Shown here: positions 9,663 to 18,264 of the stretch, one piece after another
Layout: every line of letters begins with the position of its first letter
Position numbering within the stretch: the first letter of the stretch is position 1
Assembly: GCA_964621905.1 (NCBI GenBank)
Contig: CAZUNG010000006.1
Location: 122,490 to 186,489 of the forward strand
Length of the DNA: 64,000 nt
Direction of reading: 5' to 3'
Source: Ruminococcus_G sp964621905
GTDB taxonomy: Bacteria; Bacillota; Clostridia; Lachnospirales; Lachnospiraceae
Made by a program: the position numbers and the translations under genes
Notes under the pieces: model-generated
What the model saw: the letters and a program-made list of their open reading frames with translations, nothing else
Told to the model about the DNA's origin: nothing
Databases searched by the model: none

Positions 9663-9872
9663 ATGTTGGAATGGATGAATGAAACGGTGATCCCGGATAC
9701 ACTGATTTTACATGAGGGAAAGCATGGGATACTGGATGGGGTGGAGGATATGGATGATATTTTTGGCGTGCCGGATGAGGAACGCCACCATCACCATCAC
9801 AAGGAAAACAGCGAAAATACGGAGAAAAAGAAGGGTTCTATATTTCGCAGACATCACCACAAGGAGTCTTAA
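9663..9872 (+). CDS. Small histidine-rich protein of the metal-export operon
   Basis: 69 aa. The ATG at 9663 follows AAGGAGGAG; an ATG 21 bp upstream lies inside the palindrome and has no ribosome site. The protein has no signal peptide or membrane helix. Its N-terminal half is acidic (GVEDMDDIFGVPDEE); the C-terminal half carries ERHHHHHKE near residue 42 and RRHHHKES at the very end, giving eight histidines in two clusters. It ends 2 bp before the P-type ATPase. A metal-chelating or metallochaperone role is inferred from composition and context, since the ATPase has no N-terminal metal-binding domain. I do not recognise a named family. Confidence 0.75.
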   Translation: MLEWMNETVIPDTLILHEGKHGILDGVEDMDDIFGVPDEERHHHHHKENSENTEKKKGSIFRRHHHKES

Positions 9873-9874
9873 GT

Positions 9875-11770
9875 ATGAAAAATGCGTTATGGAGGACGAT
9901 GTGGTTTCCGGCCCTTACCGTGATCTTGATTTTGGCTGCTGCCGTGTTGGATTTTGGAGTGCACGTGCCGTTTCCGATCCCGTTTTCCGTTATTCCCTTA
10001 ACCCTGGCGGGGGGATATGTCTGCTGGTCGACAATATCTGCAGTTATTTCTTTGAAGAAGGTAACGGCAGGGATTCTGGTTGTGCTTGCGCTTATTGGGA
10101 CTACGTATGTCGGAGAGTATCTGTCGGGTGCAATTGTTGCGTTCATGATGATTTTCGGAGAAGCACTGGAAGAACTGACCATGGAGCGGACGAAGAATGC
10201 TGTCCGGGATCTGATATCTCTGGTTCCGGCCGTGTGCAGAAAATACATAGACGGGGAATACCGTGAAGTTCCGATCAAAACTGTTCGGCCCGGTGATATC
10301 CTGAAAGTTATACCGGGAGAACGGATACCGGTGGACGGTATTATAATGAAGGGTCAGGCGTCTGTCAACGAAGCGTCTGTGACGGGAGAGAGCCTGCCTG
10401 TCGATAAGACGGTGGAGGATACTGTATTTGTAGGGACGCTGAATGAAAACGGCGTGATCGAAATAAAGACGGTCAAAATCGGAAGTGATACCGTACTTGG
10501 AAAGATTATCGGTACTGTGCGGGAGGCCCAGGAAAATAAAGGGAGCACACAGCGCATAGCCGATACCTTTGCAAATTACTTTCTGCCGGTGATACTTGCA
10601 GTCTGCGTGATCGTAGGATTCGTCACAGAGGATCTCATGCGTGTCATGACAATTCTTGTGATTGCGTGTCCGTGTGCGCTGGTTCTCGCTACACCGACAG
10701 CGGTGATCGCCAGTGTCGGGAATGCGGCAAAACGGGGGATTGTCCTAAAAGGCGGAAGTGCGATCGAACGCTGTGCAGGGATTACGGCAGTCTGCCTTGA
10801 CAAGACAGGCACGCTGACGAAAGGCAGACCGAAAGTCGTTGCTTTTGTCTCGTGGGCGCCTGAGAACGAGACGCTTCGGGCGCTTGGCATTTCAGAGAAA
10901 AACTCGCAGCATCCGATAGCGGGAGCCATAAGAGACTATTTAAAATCTGTAAAACAGACAGATCCATCCGATCTGCCCGACGGGGACTTTGAACTGCTTT
11001 TTGGAAGAGGTGTCCGGGTAAGTATGGCGGATGCAGTATATGAAGTCTCCAACCGTATAATCTTAAAAGACTGTGATCCTGACGATGGAGAAGCGGAAGC
11101 ATTTTTAGATCGGGAAGAGAAGCTTGGAAGGACGGCGATGCTGGTTGTCCGGGGACGAAAGATTCTGGGAGGGATTTCTGTGGCAGACACACTGCGGGAA
11201 TCGGTTCCGGATACGATTCAGGCACTGAGGAATATGGGAATTGAACGGATTGTGATGCTGACAGGGGACAATGAGGCTACTGCCAGGGAAATCTGCAGCC
11301 AGGCCGGCATTGCGGAGTATCACGCGCAGCTCTTGCCGGACGAAAAGCTGAAATATCTGGAAGAACTGAAAAGGCAGGGAGAAAAAGTGGCGATGGTCGG
11401 AGACGGGATCAATGATGCGCCCGCTCTCGCGCTGGCAGACGTGGGAATTGCAATGGGAGCTGCCGGAACAGATGTAGCGGTGGAAACGGCTGATATTGCG
11501 TTTATGGCCGATAATATAGAGTCGTTTCCGTTTACGCTTGCACTCTCAAGACGAACCGCGCATGTTATCCGGCAGAACATCATTGTATTTGCCTGTATCG
11601 TTAATGTGTGCGGGGTACTGTTGTCGAGTCTGGGTTTTCTGAATCCGGTGATCGGCGCACTGATTCACAATGCTTCCTCAATTTTTGTGGTACTGAATTC
11701 ATCCCGCATGCTGAACTGGCGTATGGCTACATCAGATAAAACTCTTCAAGTGTCAGGCCAGTCAGTGTGA
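9875..11770 (+). CDS. Heavy-metal translocating P1B-type ATPase
   Basis: 631 aa. It has the actuator TGES (near residue 172), the transmembrane CPC motif (CPCALVLATPT, near 268), the phosphorylation site DKTGTLTKG (near 309), the P1B-specific HP dipeptide (SQHPIAG) and the hinge GDGINDAPAL (near 510). It lacks the usual N-terminal heavy-metal-associated domain and has only short N-terminal helices. The last helix reads HNASSIFVVLNSSRML, resembling the Zn/Cd group but with Asn where that group has an acidic ligand. The metal is therefore uncertain (Zn, Cd, Ni, Co or Cu are all possible). It is co-transcribed with the His-rich protein. Confidence 0.9.
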   Translation: MKNALWRTMWFPALTVILILAAAVLDFGVHVPFPIPFSVIPLTLAGGYVCWSTISAVISLKKVTAGILVVLALIGTTYVGEYLSGAIVAFMMIFGEALEELTMERTKNAVRDLISLVPAVCRKYIDGEYREVPIKTVRPGDILKVIPGERIPVDGIIMKGQASVNEASVTGESLPVDKTVEDTVFVGTLNENGVIEIKTVKIGSDTVLGKIIGTVREAQENKGSTQRIADTFANYFLPVILAVCVIVGFVTEDLMRVMTILVIACPCALVLATPTAVIASVGNAAKRGIVLKGGSAIERCAGITAVCLDKTGTLTKGRPKVVAFVSWAPENETLRALGISEKNSQHPIAGAIRDYLKSVKQTDPSDLPDGDFELLFGRGVRVSMADAVYEVSNRIILKDCDPDDGEAEAFLDREEKLGRTAMLVVRGRKILGGISVADTLRESVPDTIQALRNMGIERIVMLTGDNEATAREICSQAGIAEYHAQLLPDEKLKYLEELKRQGEKVAMVGDGINDAPALALADVGIAMGAAGTDVAVETADIAFMADNIESFPFTLALSRRTAHVIRQNIIVFACIVNVCGVLLSSLGFLNPVIGALIHNASSIFVVLNSSRMLNWRMATSDKTLQVSGQSV

Positions 11771-12290
11771 GATAAAGAGCCAGAGAACGGGTCACATACC
11801 GGATATGCCAGGGTTCCCAGGCGTATCCGGTTATTTCTGTCTTGCAGGCTGGATAACGCAGGATAAATCCAAACAGAGCCGCGTTTTTGGCCAGCCATTT
11901 GCCTTCTTTGGTACGTGCAAATTCATCGATCAGATCATAGTGAATGCTTTCACATGACACATCGAGAGCCAGTCCGCTCTGATGTTCGCTGGCGCCGGGC
12001 GGTGCGATAAACAGATTATCCTCCGGGTTTTCGAGAGCGGCAATTCTTTCATCGTAGATCTCTTTCTGACGTGCATAGGAGCGGTAGCCGGAAACGCCGT
12101 ACAGCAGAATCCCTTCCCACCTCGCCTGGGCGAAGAGAAGAGCTGCCCAGTCGGCGGCCTCTTTGCGCATCAGCTTTTTGCTGTCCCCGTGGGGAGCACA
12201 GAATGGAAAAATGGCTTCCGTCAGGTCTTTCGGTACGTAGGTTTCAGATAAACGGTGTTCTCGGTTGATGAGACGGGCATAGGAATTCAT
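11727..12290 (-). CDS. D-alanyl-D-alanine carboxypeptidase family protein (M15/VanY type)
   Basis: 187 aa. The ATG at 12290 has GGAGGTTTTTT before it. The VanY-type zinc site is visible: SGYRSYARQ (about residue 63), SEHQSGLALDVS (His and Asp ligands, about 98-109) and EPWHIRY (catalytic Glu and third His, about 158). There is no signal peptide, which is unusual for an enzyme that trims peptidoglycan stem peptides. It follows pncB by 57 bp on the minus strand and its 3' end overlaps the end of the convergent ATPase gene by 44 bp. It could act on internalised muropeptides; this is inference. Confidence 0.85.
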   Translation of the reverse strand: MNSYARLINREHRLSETYVPKDLTEAIFPFCAPHGDSKKLMRKEAADWAALLFAQARWEGILLYGVSGYRSYARQKEIYDERIAALENPEDNLFIAPPGASEHQSGLALDVSCESIHYDLIDEFARTKEGKWLAKNAALFGFILRYPACKTEITGYAWEPWHIRYVTRSLALYLTLTGLTLEEFYLM

Positions 12291-12347
12291 AAAAAACCTC
12301 CGGTATCTTAGCTTTTTACAGCGTATGACGGCCGGAGGCAAAGTATG

Positions 12348-13817
12348 TTACTGATATTTTAAAGCTTCTGTTCCCATCTCTTCCAGCAGTTCACTTTTAA
12401 TCTTATAGAGCTTGTCTGACAGGTCAACGTAAACTTCATGTGGATTGACAAGACGCCTTGTTTCATCCCACAGTGTTTCCTGCTCTTTTTTGCAGACTGC
12501 CTGGATTTCCATTACGCTTGGGGACTGGTAGACACATTCGCCTTTCAGGAAAATGGGTACAAGAAGTTCCCTTAACGTATAAGTGCCGCCTTCGATTTTC
12601 GTCTTTTTCCAGGTTTCAAGCGGATCAAAAATAATCATATCTTTAGAGTCATCAAATGTCTCATCTGCCAGGCAGATCAGATCTGCCCGGATTTTTCCGT
12701 TTTTCTTGTCATAGATCCGGTAAATGGTTTTGTTGCCTGGGTTTGTTACTTTCTCAGAATTCTCAGAAAGTTTAATTTTCGGAATGAAATCGTCATCACC
12801 GGATTCCTTGATTGCGGCCAGTTTATATACACCTCCGAATGCCGGGCAGTCTTTTGAGGTGATAAGATTTGTGCCTACGCCCCAGGAGTTGATTTTTGCG
12901 CCCTGAGCCTTCAAACTGTCGATCAGATGTTCGTCGAGGTCACTGGAAGCGGAGATGACGGCATCGCCAAAACCGGCGCGCTCCAGCAGTGTATGAGCCT
13001 TTTTGGAAAGGTAAGCCAGATCACCGCTGTCAATTCGGATGCCGTATCCCTTAAAGTCAGGATATTTTTCTTTCATTTCCTGGAATACGCGAATTGCGTT
13101 CGGTACGCCCGACTTTAATACGTCATAAGTATCGACGAGAAGAATACATGCATCAGGATAAAGATTCGCGTACGTTTTAAACGCAGTATATTCATCCGGA
13201 AAGCTCATGATCCAGCTGTGGGCGTGCGTACCCTTTACCGGAACGTCGAACATCTGCCCTGTCAGTACATTGGATGTCCCGATACATCCTGCGATTACGG
13301 CGGCGCGTGCGCCGTAGATGCCTGCATCCGGACCCTGAGCCCGGCGAAGGCCAAATTCCATCACACCATCTCCCTGCGCTGCGTAGACTACGCGGGCAGC
13401 TTTCGTTGCAATCAGGCTCTGATGATTGACGATATTTAAAATAGCCGTTTCAAGAAGCTGCGCTTCCATCACAGGTGCGATGACTTTCAGAAGCGGTTCT
13501 CTTGGAAAGACAACCGTCCCTTCGGGGATCGCGTAGATATCTCCCGTAAAATGAAAGCCTCTTAAATACTCCAGAAAGTCCCGGTCAAAAATATTCAGGC
13601 TTTTTAAATATTCAATGTCATCCGGTGTAAAGTGAAGATCCCGGACATATTCTATAACCTGTTCCAGTCCTGCTGCGATTGCATAACCGCCCTCACAAGG
13701 ATTACGGCGGTAAAAAGCATCAAAAACCACCATTTGGTCAGTGGGATTTTTAAAATAACCCTGCATCATGGTCAGCTCATAGAGATCTGTAAGCAGGGTA
13801 AGGTTTAAAGCACGCAT
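12348..13817 (-). CDS. pncB: Nicotinate phosphoribosyltransferase
   Basis: 489 aa, ATG preceded by AAGGAGAAA. It contains the PncB/NAPRTase signature blocks: LYELTMMQGYF near the N-terminus, EFGLRRAQGPDAG near residue 155, IRIDSGDLAYLS near 268 and the C-terminal FGGVYKL phosphate-binding region near 325. It makes nicotinate mononucleotide from nicotinate and PRPP in the NAD salvage pathway and is cytosolic. A long perfect hairpin lies about 50 bp upstream of the start. It is probably in an operon with the M15 peptidase. Confidence 0.95.
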   Translation of the reverse strand: MRALNLTLLTDLYELTMMQGYFKNPTDQMVVFDAFYRRNPCEGGYAIAAGLEQVIEYVRDLHFTPDDIEYLKSLNIFDRDFLEYLRGFHFTGDIYAIPEGTVVFPREPLLKVIAPVMEAQLLETAILNIVNHQSLIATKAARVVYAAQGDGVMEFGLRRAQGPDAGIYGARAAVIAGCIGTSNVLTGQMFDVPVKGTHAHSWIMSFPDEYTAFKTYANLYPDACILLVDTYDVLKSGVPNAIRVFQEMKEKYPDFKGYGIRIDSGDLAYLSKKAHTLLERAGFGDAVISASSDLDEHLIDSLKAQGAKINSWGVGTNLITSKDCPAFGGVYKLAAIKESGDDDFIPKIKLSENSEKVTNPGNKTIYRIYDKKNGKIRADLICLADETFDDSKDMIIFDPLETWKKTKIEGGTYTLRELLVPIFLKGECVYQSPSVMEIQAVCKKEQETLWDETRRLVNPHEVYVDLSDKLYKIKSELLEEMGTEALKYQ

Positions 13818-13868
13818 AATATTTGATTTCTCCTTAAGTAAATTCTTACTGAAAAGCGTTCCTCCGAT

Positions 13869-13933
13869 GGGAAGATAGCTATAAAAAACTGCTTACAAGC
13901 AAGCTTGGCGCTGTTTTTTATAGCTATCTTCCC
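13869..13933 (-). repeat. 21-bp perfect inverted repeat (long hairpin) upstream of pncB
   Basis: The arms 13869-13889 and 13913-13933 are perfectly complementary over 21 bp (GGGAAGATAGCTAT then six A and C), with a 23-nt loop. In the pncB transcript it would sit in the leader, about 50 nt before the start codon. It is too long and too AU-rich at the apex for a typical terminator. It may be a leader element, a small palindromic mobile repeat, or a bidirectional terminator. Confidence 0.7.
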
Positions 13934-14152
13934 GCCGTCCGAAACGGTTACGAAAATATTATAGCACTGCAAAAATGTAATGTAAATAAAAACGTCGTTT
14001 TCCCGGGGAATGCAGGCAAAATTAAACGGTTAAATCCTTTACGCTGTCCCGCTCGATGAACTGAGTGGATACTTCCGTGTCGTCAAATGCACTCTCTAAA
14101 GTTATTAATTCTCAAATTACTCTTTAAATATCCAATTTTTTTATTTCCTTAC

Positions 14153-14357
14153 AAAAAGGTCATCTGTGATATTCTGATGGATGAACCACTGTCCAATCTG
14201 GACGCAAAGCTGCGAAATCAGATGCGGGCCGAAATCATAAAGTATTGAGGCTAAAATTGAATTATCAGAGATGATGGGATCAGAGCGGCATCTGCATATG
14301 AATACCGGGGGTGAGGCGGTCATCGCTATAGTCCCTGCGATGAAAAAAGGAGCCTGA
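14153..14357 (+). pseudogene. Relic of a sugar ABC-transporter ATPase (MsmX/UgpC/MalK family)
   Basis: Two fragments in different frames encode separate parts of the family. 14153-14248 reads ILMDEPLSNLDAKLRNQMRA, the Walker B and D-loop region, then a stop. 14250-14357 reads ELSEMMGSERHLH and then VIAIVPAMKKGA, which matches the C-terminal regulatory (TOBE-like) end. About 130 residues between them are missing, along with the whole N-terminal half. It is a non-functional remnant on the strand opposite to its neighbours. Confidence 0.8.
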
Positions 14358-14378
14358 AGGCTTAGCACTTCAGACTCC
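14343..14378 (-). terminator. Terminator of the organosulfur operon
   Basis: On the minus strand an 11-bp stem (GGAGTCTGAAG/CTTCAGGCTCC, one mismatch) is followed by six T, 15 bp after the TauE/SafE stop. It overlaps the end of the ATPase relic. Confidence 0.8.
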
Positions 14379-14392
14379 TTTGGGGCGCTTTA

Positions 14393-15181
14393 TTAATAGT
14401 ATTTAAAGATATTGTAACCATTGATCAGGATAATTACAACCATTAATCCTGTGAATAACCGATTTATAAAATGCTCCGGAAGCTTTTGGTTCAGTCTGGA
14501 TCCGGTCATACCACCACAGAATCCGCACAATGTCATAAAGATTAGGGTATACCAGGAAAAATCCGGTATCTGTTGGTGAATAAATGTGCTGATCAAGCTG
14601 GCTATCTGAGAAAACATGATAATGTAGAGGGAATAAACCGCTGCCTGCTTTATGTTCATGGAGAAAAAGTAAAACAGAATGACAAGATTAACAGGTCCTC
14701 CACCGATGCCAAGAAACGCGGACATGATGCCAAGTCCGCATCCAATCAGGATGCAGATTATTTTTGCAGTGATATGGAGGGTGGTTATATGCTGCTTAAA
14801 AATATTGTACATCAAGGTTCCGGTCGTGACAACAAGGAGTGCCGCTGCCTGAATTGTACCGACTCTTTGACTGTCAGGGAGTATGCTTATTACATAGTGG
14901 TACAGATTTTTTCCGCCAATTCCCCCGATGACGGCTCCCGCTGCCAGCAGAGATGCCGTTTGTCTGCTGAACTGGGGGCCGGAAGTACAATACAAATTTT
15001 TTACGACCGAGATCACAGACATTGCCAGCACAGTACAGCCGGAAAGGAAACTGATTGTGTCAACGGGAAAGATTCCCACGGCATCCAGTGTTGGTTTGAT
15101 GATCACACCACCTCCAATGCCGCAGACAGAGCCGATGACAGAGGCCAGAAAGCTGACAAGAGCAGGGATCAAGCCGCTCAT
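14393..15181 (-). CDS. TauE/SafE (TSUP) family sulfite/sulfur-anion exporter
   Basis: 262 aa from the ATG at 15181, chosen because it lies one base after the sulfatase TGA (TGATATG), a coupling arrangement; a longer in-frame start at 15250 would extend into the sulfatase gene. Seven to eight membrane helices are predicted, with the family motif GGGVIIKP near residue 25 and its internal repeat GIGGGPVNLVI near 150. TSUP proteins move sulfite, sulfonates, sulfoacetate or other anions. Being last in the sulfatase/ABC operon it most plausibly expels the sulfate or sulfite released inside the cell. Confidence 0.88.
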   Translation of the reverse strand: MSGLIPALVSFLASVIGSVCGIGGGVIIKPTLDAVGIFPVDTISFLSGCTVLAMSVISVVKNLYCTSGPQFSRQTASLLAAGAVIGGIGGKNLYHYVISILPDSQRVGTIQAAALLVVTTGTLMYNIFKQHITTLHITAKIICILIGCGLGIMSAFLGIGGGPVNLVILFYFFSMNIKQAAVYSLYIIMFSQIASLISTFIHQQIPDFSWYTLIFMTLCGFCGGMTGSRLNQKLPEHFINRLFTGLMVVIILINGYNIFKYY

Positions 15182-15182
15182 A

Positions 15183-16709
15183 TCAGCAGTACTCTCTGTT
15201 GGTTGAGAATTTTGTAATCCAGTTTGTCTGTGCAGGCGGATATTTGTCAATTACATATTCCATGCGGCTGCGAGCTTCCTGTATCTGTTCCTGGTATGCG
15301 ATCTGGTCAATCAGATTGACAGATTCTGAGGGATCATTCGCCATATCATAGAATTCCTCATAAGCAGCGCCCGGCACTTCATAATTCAGATACTTTACGT
15401 ATTTTGTGGTGTCCGTCACGATCATCCGCCATGCATTTCCTCTTTGGAAGCCACGTTTTTTCATGACTTCTTCCGGAGTCGTTCCAAAATGTTCTTCTGT
15501 AAAATCACATTCTGCGTATGCCCAGTCCCGAATTTTCCAACTCTTGCCTTCAAGTATGGGCAGGAATGAACGGCTCGGAATCAGGTTGTTATAGGCTGGC
15601 CAGTCCCGGCTCAGTGCCATCTGTGGATCAAGTCCTGCATAATCAAGAATCGTCGCTGCAATGTCAAATAACTGCACCACATGGTGGTTGGCGCCTGTTT
15701 TCTCCTCTCTCGGAAGCCAGGCGGCGAGGGGAACGTTGGTAGCCTGCCGCCAGGGAACACCTTTTTGAATCATATAATGATCCCCCAGCATATCTCCGTG
15801 GTCGGAGGTAAACAATATAAGAGTATCCTTCAGCATATCCCGCTTTTCCAGATCTGCAAGGATCAGACCGATTTGATCATCAATGAGCCGGATCATTGCT
15901 TTGGCCGCCCTGCGTTGTCTGTAAAGTGTCATTTTTTCGGCCTCAGTCAGGACCTGTCCGTCCGGGAGGATGAAATCATCCTGCTCTTCCAACGGGAACA
16001 TGTCGAGATAGCGCTGGGGGACTCCATAAGGCTTATGAGGGCTGCAAAATGATACATACATATAAAAAGGCTGATTCTCCGGGTGCTGTGTCAGCTGTTC
16101 TCTGGCGATCCGGCCTGTCACAATATCGATGAAGTCTTCTTCATCAAAAGGCCATGGCAGAGCGGTGTCATAATTATGATCGGCAGTGTCTCCATTTAAA
16201 CCGCCGCATTCCAGCATATAATCACGGACCTGATTGGCCATTCCCTTCTGATTCATGTAATCGATATAAAAATCATAGTTAGGGACCATCGTCTGCTTGC
16301 CGGCCAGTTCCCAGACGTAATCATATCCATAAGCCTTTGTCTCTTCAGACATAGCGACATGATCATAGCCGCATCCTCTGGGGGTGATTGCCCCTGCCAG
16401 ATGGCTGTAATGATATTTTCCAATGCCGTATGTTTTATAACCCGCTTTTTGCAGTGCCTGCATAAATGTTGGAATCTGCGGGAACAAGTCGCCGGACATG
16501 GTTAGAGATCCAATCTGCCGGCTGTATCTCCCGGTTATTAAAGAGGTTCTTGCAGGAGTGCAGATAGGATTTGGTGTGATGCAGGAAGTAAAATGTGCGT
16601 GTTCAGCGATACGGTTGATATTTGGAGTGAGCGCCTTTCCGTCAGGGAGATATCCGACATAATCGCTTCGCTGCTGGTCTGTCATTAACAATAAAATATT
16701 TTTAGCCAT
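15183..16709 (-). CDS. Cytoplasmic sulfatase (alkaline phosphatase superfamily, Cys-type)
   Basis: 508 aa. The ATG at 16709 follows GGTGGTG. The sulfatase signature PICTPARTSLITGRY (about residues 50-64) contains the C-x-P-x-R core whose Cys is converted to formylglycine; metal ligands are seen in LMTDQQRSD at the N-terminus and FTSDHGDMLGDH near residue 295. There is no signal peptide. It hydrolyses a sulfate ester; family resemblance includes choline-sulfatases and arylsulfatases, but the substrate is not known. A maturase (anaerobic radical-SAM type) is required and is not in this window. It lies between the ABC ATPases and the TauE/SafE exporter. Confidence 0.9.
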   Translation of the reverse strand: MAKNILLLMTDQQRSDYVGYLPDGKALTPNINRIAEHAHFTSCITPNPICTPARTSLITGRYSRQIGSLTMSGDLFPQIPTFMQALQKAGYKTYGIGKYHYSHLAGAITPRGCGYDHVAMSEETKAYGYDYVWELAGKQTMVPNYDFYIDYMNQKGMANQVRDYMLECGGLNGDTADHNYDTALPWPFDEEDFIDIVTGRIAREQLTQHPENQPFYMYVSFCSPHKPYGVPQRYLDMFPLEEQDDFILPDGQVLTEAEKMTLYRQRRAAKAMIRLIDDQIGLILADLEKRDMLKDTLILFTSDHGDMLGDHYMIQKGVPWRQATNVPLAAWLPREEKTGANHHVVQLFDIAATILDYAGLDPQMALSRDWPAYNNLIPSRSFLPILEGKSWKIRDWAYAECDFTEEHFGTTPEEVMKKRGFQRGNAWRMIVTDTTKYVKYLNYEVPGAAYEEFYDMANDPSESVNLIDQIAYQEQIQEARSRMEYVIDKYPPAQTNWITKFSTNREYC

Positions 16710-16714
16710 ATTTT

Positions 16715-17467
16715 TCACCACCATTTAATTAGATCTGTCACACGGTTACGCAGAGAGACAAACTCAGGGGCCGTGATTTTTCTCGGCCTTTCAAAATTAT
16801 TAACAATATTTTCCTTGATGCTTGTCGGCTTATTGGTCAGAACGAGAATTCTATCTCCAAGATAAACAGCCTCTTCGATATTATGCGTGATAAAGATAAC
16901 AGTTGTATTAGTTTCTTTACACAGCCGGACCACTTCGTCCTCCAGCTTGAAGCGCAGGCTGATGTCCAATTGTCCATAAGGCTCATCCATCAAAAGCAAT
17001 TCGGGCTCAGTTGCAAATGCTCTCGCGATAACCACGCGCTGCAGCATACTGGCGGAAAGCTGTTTCGGGTAATAATTTCTAAATTTGTTCAGGCCTACCA
17101 TATTCAGGGCGTTGCGGATTCTCTCATCTGCGTTGTCCAGCATATTTTTCATTTTGAGCCCAAAGCGGACATTCTCTTCCACAGTAAGCCAGGGATAGGC
17201 AGAGTACTCCTGAAAAATATAAGCAATATTGTGTTTTTTTAAATTGACAGATTCTCCATCTATCAGAATCTCACCCCCGGTAGGCTCGTATAAATGTGTC
17301 AGACTGTTCAAAAACGTAGTTTTACCGCAGCCTGTCGGGCCAACGATGCACAGAAATTCTCCCTCGTAGACCTCAAAGGATACCTTGTCTAGTACCAGTA
17401 AATCGCCAAACTTTTTTGTAAGATCCCGTACACTTACCTTTACTTTTTGATTTTCTTTCTCTCTCAA
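16715..17467 (-). CDS. ABC transporter ATPase of the SsuB/TauB (nitrate/sulfonate) family, degenerate signature
   Basis: 250 aa. It starts with TTG at 17467, overlapping the stop of the upstream ATPase (TTGA), with GGTGG before it. Walker A is GPTGCGKTTF (about residue 41), Q-loop FQEYSAYPWLTVEENV, Walker B LLLMDEPYGQLD. The ABC signature is LSASMLQRV instead of the usual LSGGM-QR, losing both glycines. It probably pairs with the other ATPase of the operon to form a heterodimer in which one ATP site is impaired. It powers the two permeases encoded upstream. Confidence 0.9.
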   Translation of the reverse strand: MREKENQKVKVSVRDLTKKFGDLLVLDKVSFEVYEGEFLCIVGPTGCGKTTFLNSLTHLYEPTGGEILIDGESVNLKKHNIAYIFQEYSAYPWLTVEENVRFGLKMKNMLDNADERIRNALNMVGLNKFRNYYPKQLSASMLQRVVIARAFATEPELLLMDEPYGQLDISLRFKLEDEVVRLCKETNTTVIFITHNIEEAVYLGDRILVLTNKPTSIKENIVNNFERPRKITAPEFVSLRNRVTDLIKWW

Positions 17468-18264
17468 CAGTTTACACCACCCATCAGATTATTGACATCC
17501 ATCGCAGAGGCGATAGTTTCCCTGATTTCCAGAAATTCTTTAGAAACAAGATCTCTGGGTCTGGGAAGTTTAATTTCATATTCCTGCTGTATTACGGTCG
17601 GACAATCGGACAGCAGCACAATTCGGTCGGCCAAAAAAATGGCTTCCTCCAGATTATTTGTGACAAAAATGACGGTACGTCGTTCGGACAGCCATAATTT
17701 TGACAGCTCCTCCTGCATCAGATAGCGGGTTTGGGCATCCAGATGGCCAAAAGGTTCATCCATCAGAAGGATATCCGGATCGCTGCAGTAAGCCCTGGCG
17801 ATTCCAACCCGCTGCTTCATGCCTCCGGAAAGCTGTACGGGGTAGGATTTTTCAAAACCGTTCAAACCGACAAGGTCGATATAATGCTGCGCCCTTTTTT
17901 TATATTCTGATTTGGCAGCCCCTCGTGCTTTTGGACCGAATTCAACATTTCCCATAACAGTGAGCCAGGGAAACATGGCGAGCGTCTGATAGACCATTCC
18001 GCGGCTTGCATCCGGTCCGTTTACCGGTTTTCCATTATGTAAAATCGTACCGCCTGAGGAGGGTTCCAGTCCGGCAATGATATTCAGCATCGTGGTCTTT
18101 CCGCACTGTCCGGGACCAAACAATACGAGAAACTCATTTTCCCGGACTTCCACAGAGATATCCCGGATAACTTCGTTGGTATTTTTTGTGCTGTGAAATG
18201 TTTTGCTGACATGACTGCATACAAGCTTGATTTTTTTTTCGGTCATTTTCCCTGAATGTTCCAT
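17464..18264 (-). CDS. ABC transporter ATPase of the SsuB/TauB (nitrate/sulfonate) family, canonical signature
   Basis: 266 aa. The ATG at 18264 has AGGAGG eight bases upstream and overlaps the permease stop by 22 bp. Walker A is GPGQCGKTTM (about residue 50), the signature LSGGMKQRVGIARA is intact and Walker B is LLMDEPFGHLD. It is the catalytically normal partner of the following ATPase. Both are required by the operon's two permeases. Family members import nitrate, sulfonates, taurine, aromatic sulfate esters or thiamine precursors; here the sulfatase points to a sulfate ester. Confidence 0.92.
   Translation of the reverse strand: MEHSGKMTEKKIKLVCSHVSKTFHSTKNTNEVIRDISVEVRENEFLVLFGPGQCGKTTMLNIIAGLEPSSGGTILHNGKPVNGPDASRGMVYQTLAMFPWLTVMGNVEFGPKARGAAKSEYKKRAQHYIDLVGLNGFEKSYPVQLSGGMKQRVGIARAYCSDPDILLMDEPFGHLDAQTRYLMQEELSKLWLSERRTVIFVTNNLEEAIFLADRIVLLSDCPTVIQQEYEIKLPRPRDLVSKEFLEIRETIASAMDVNNLMGGVNC

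Noticed and set aside
9712..10266. 184-codon frame overlapping the His-rich gene and the P-type ATPase
   Set aside because: It is out of frame with both well-supported genes and has a cysteine/arginine-rich composition typical of a shadow frame.
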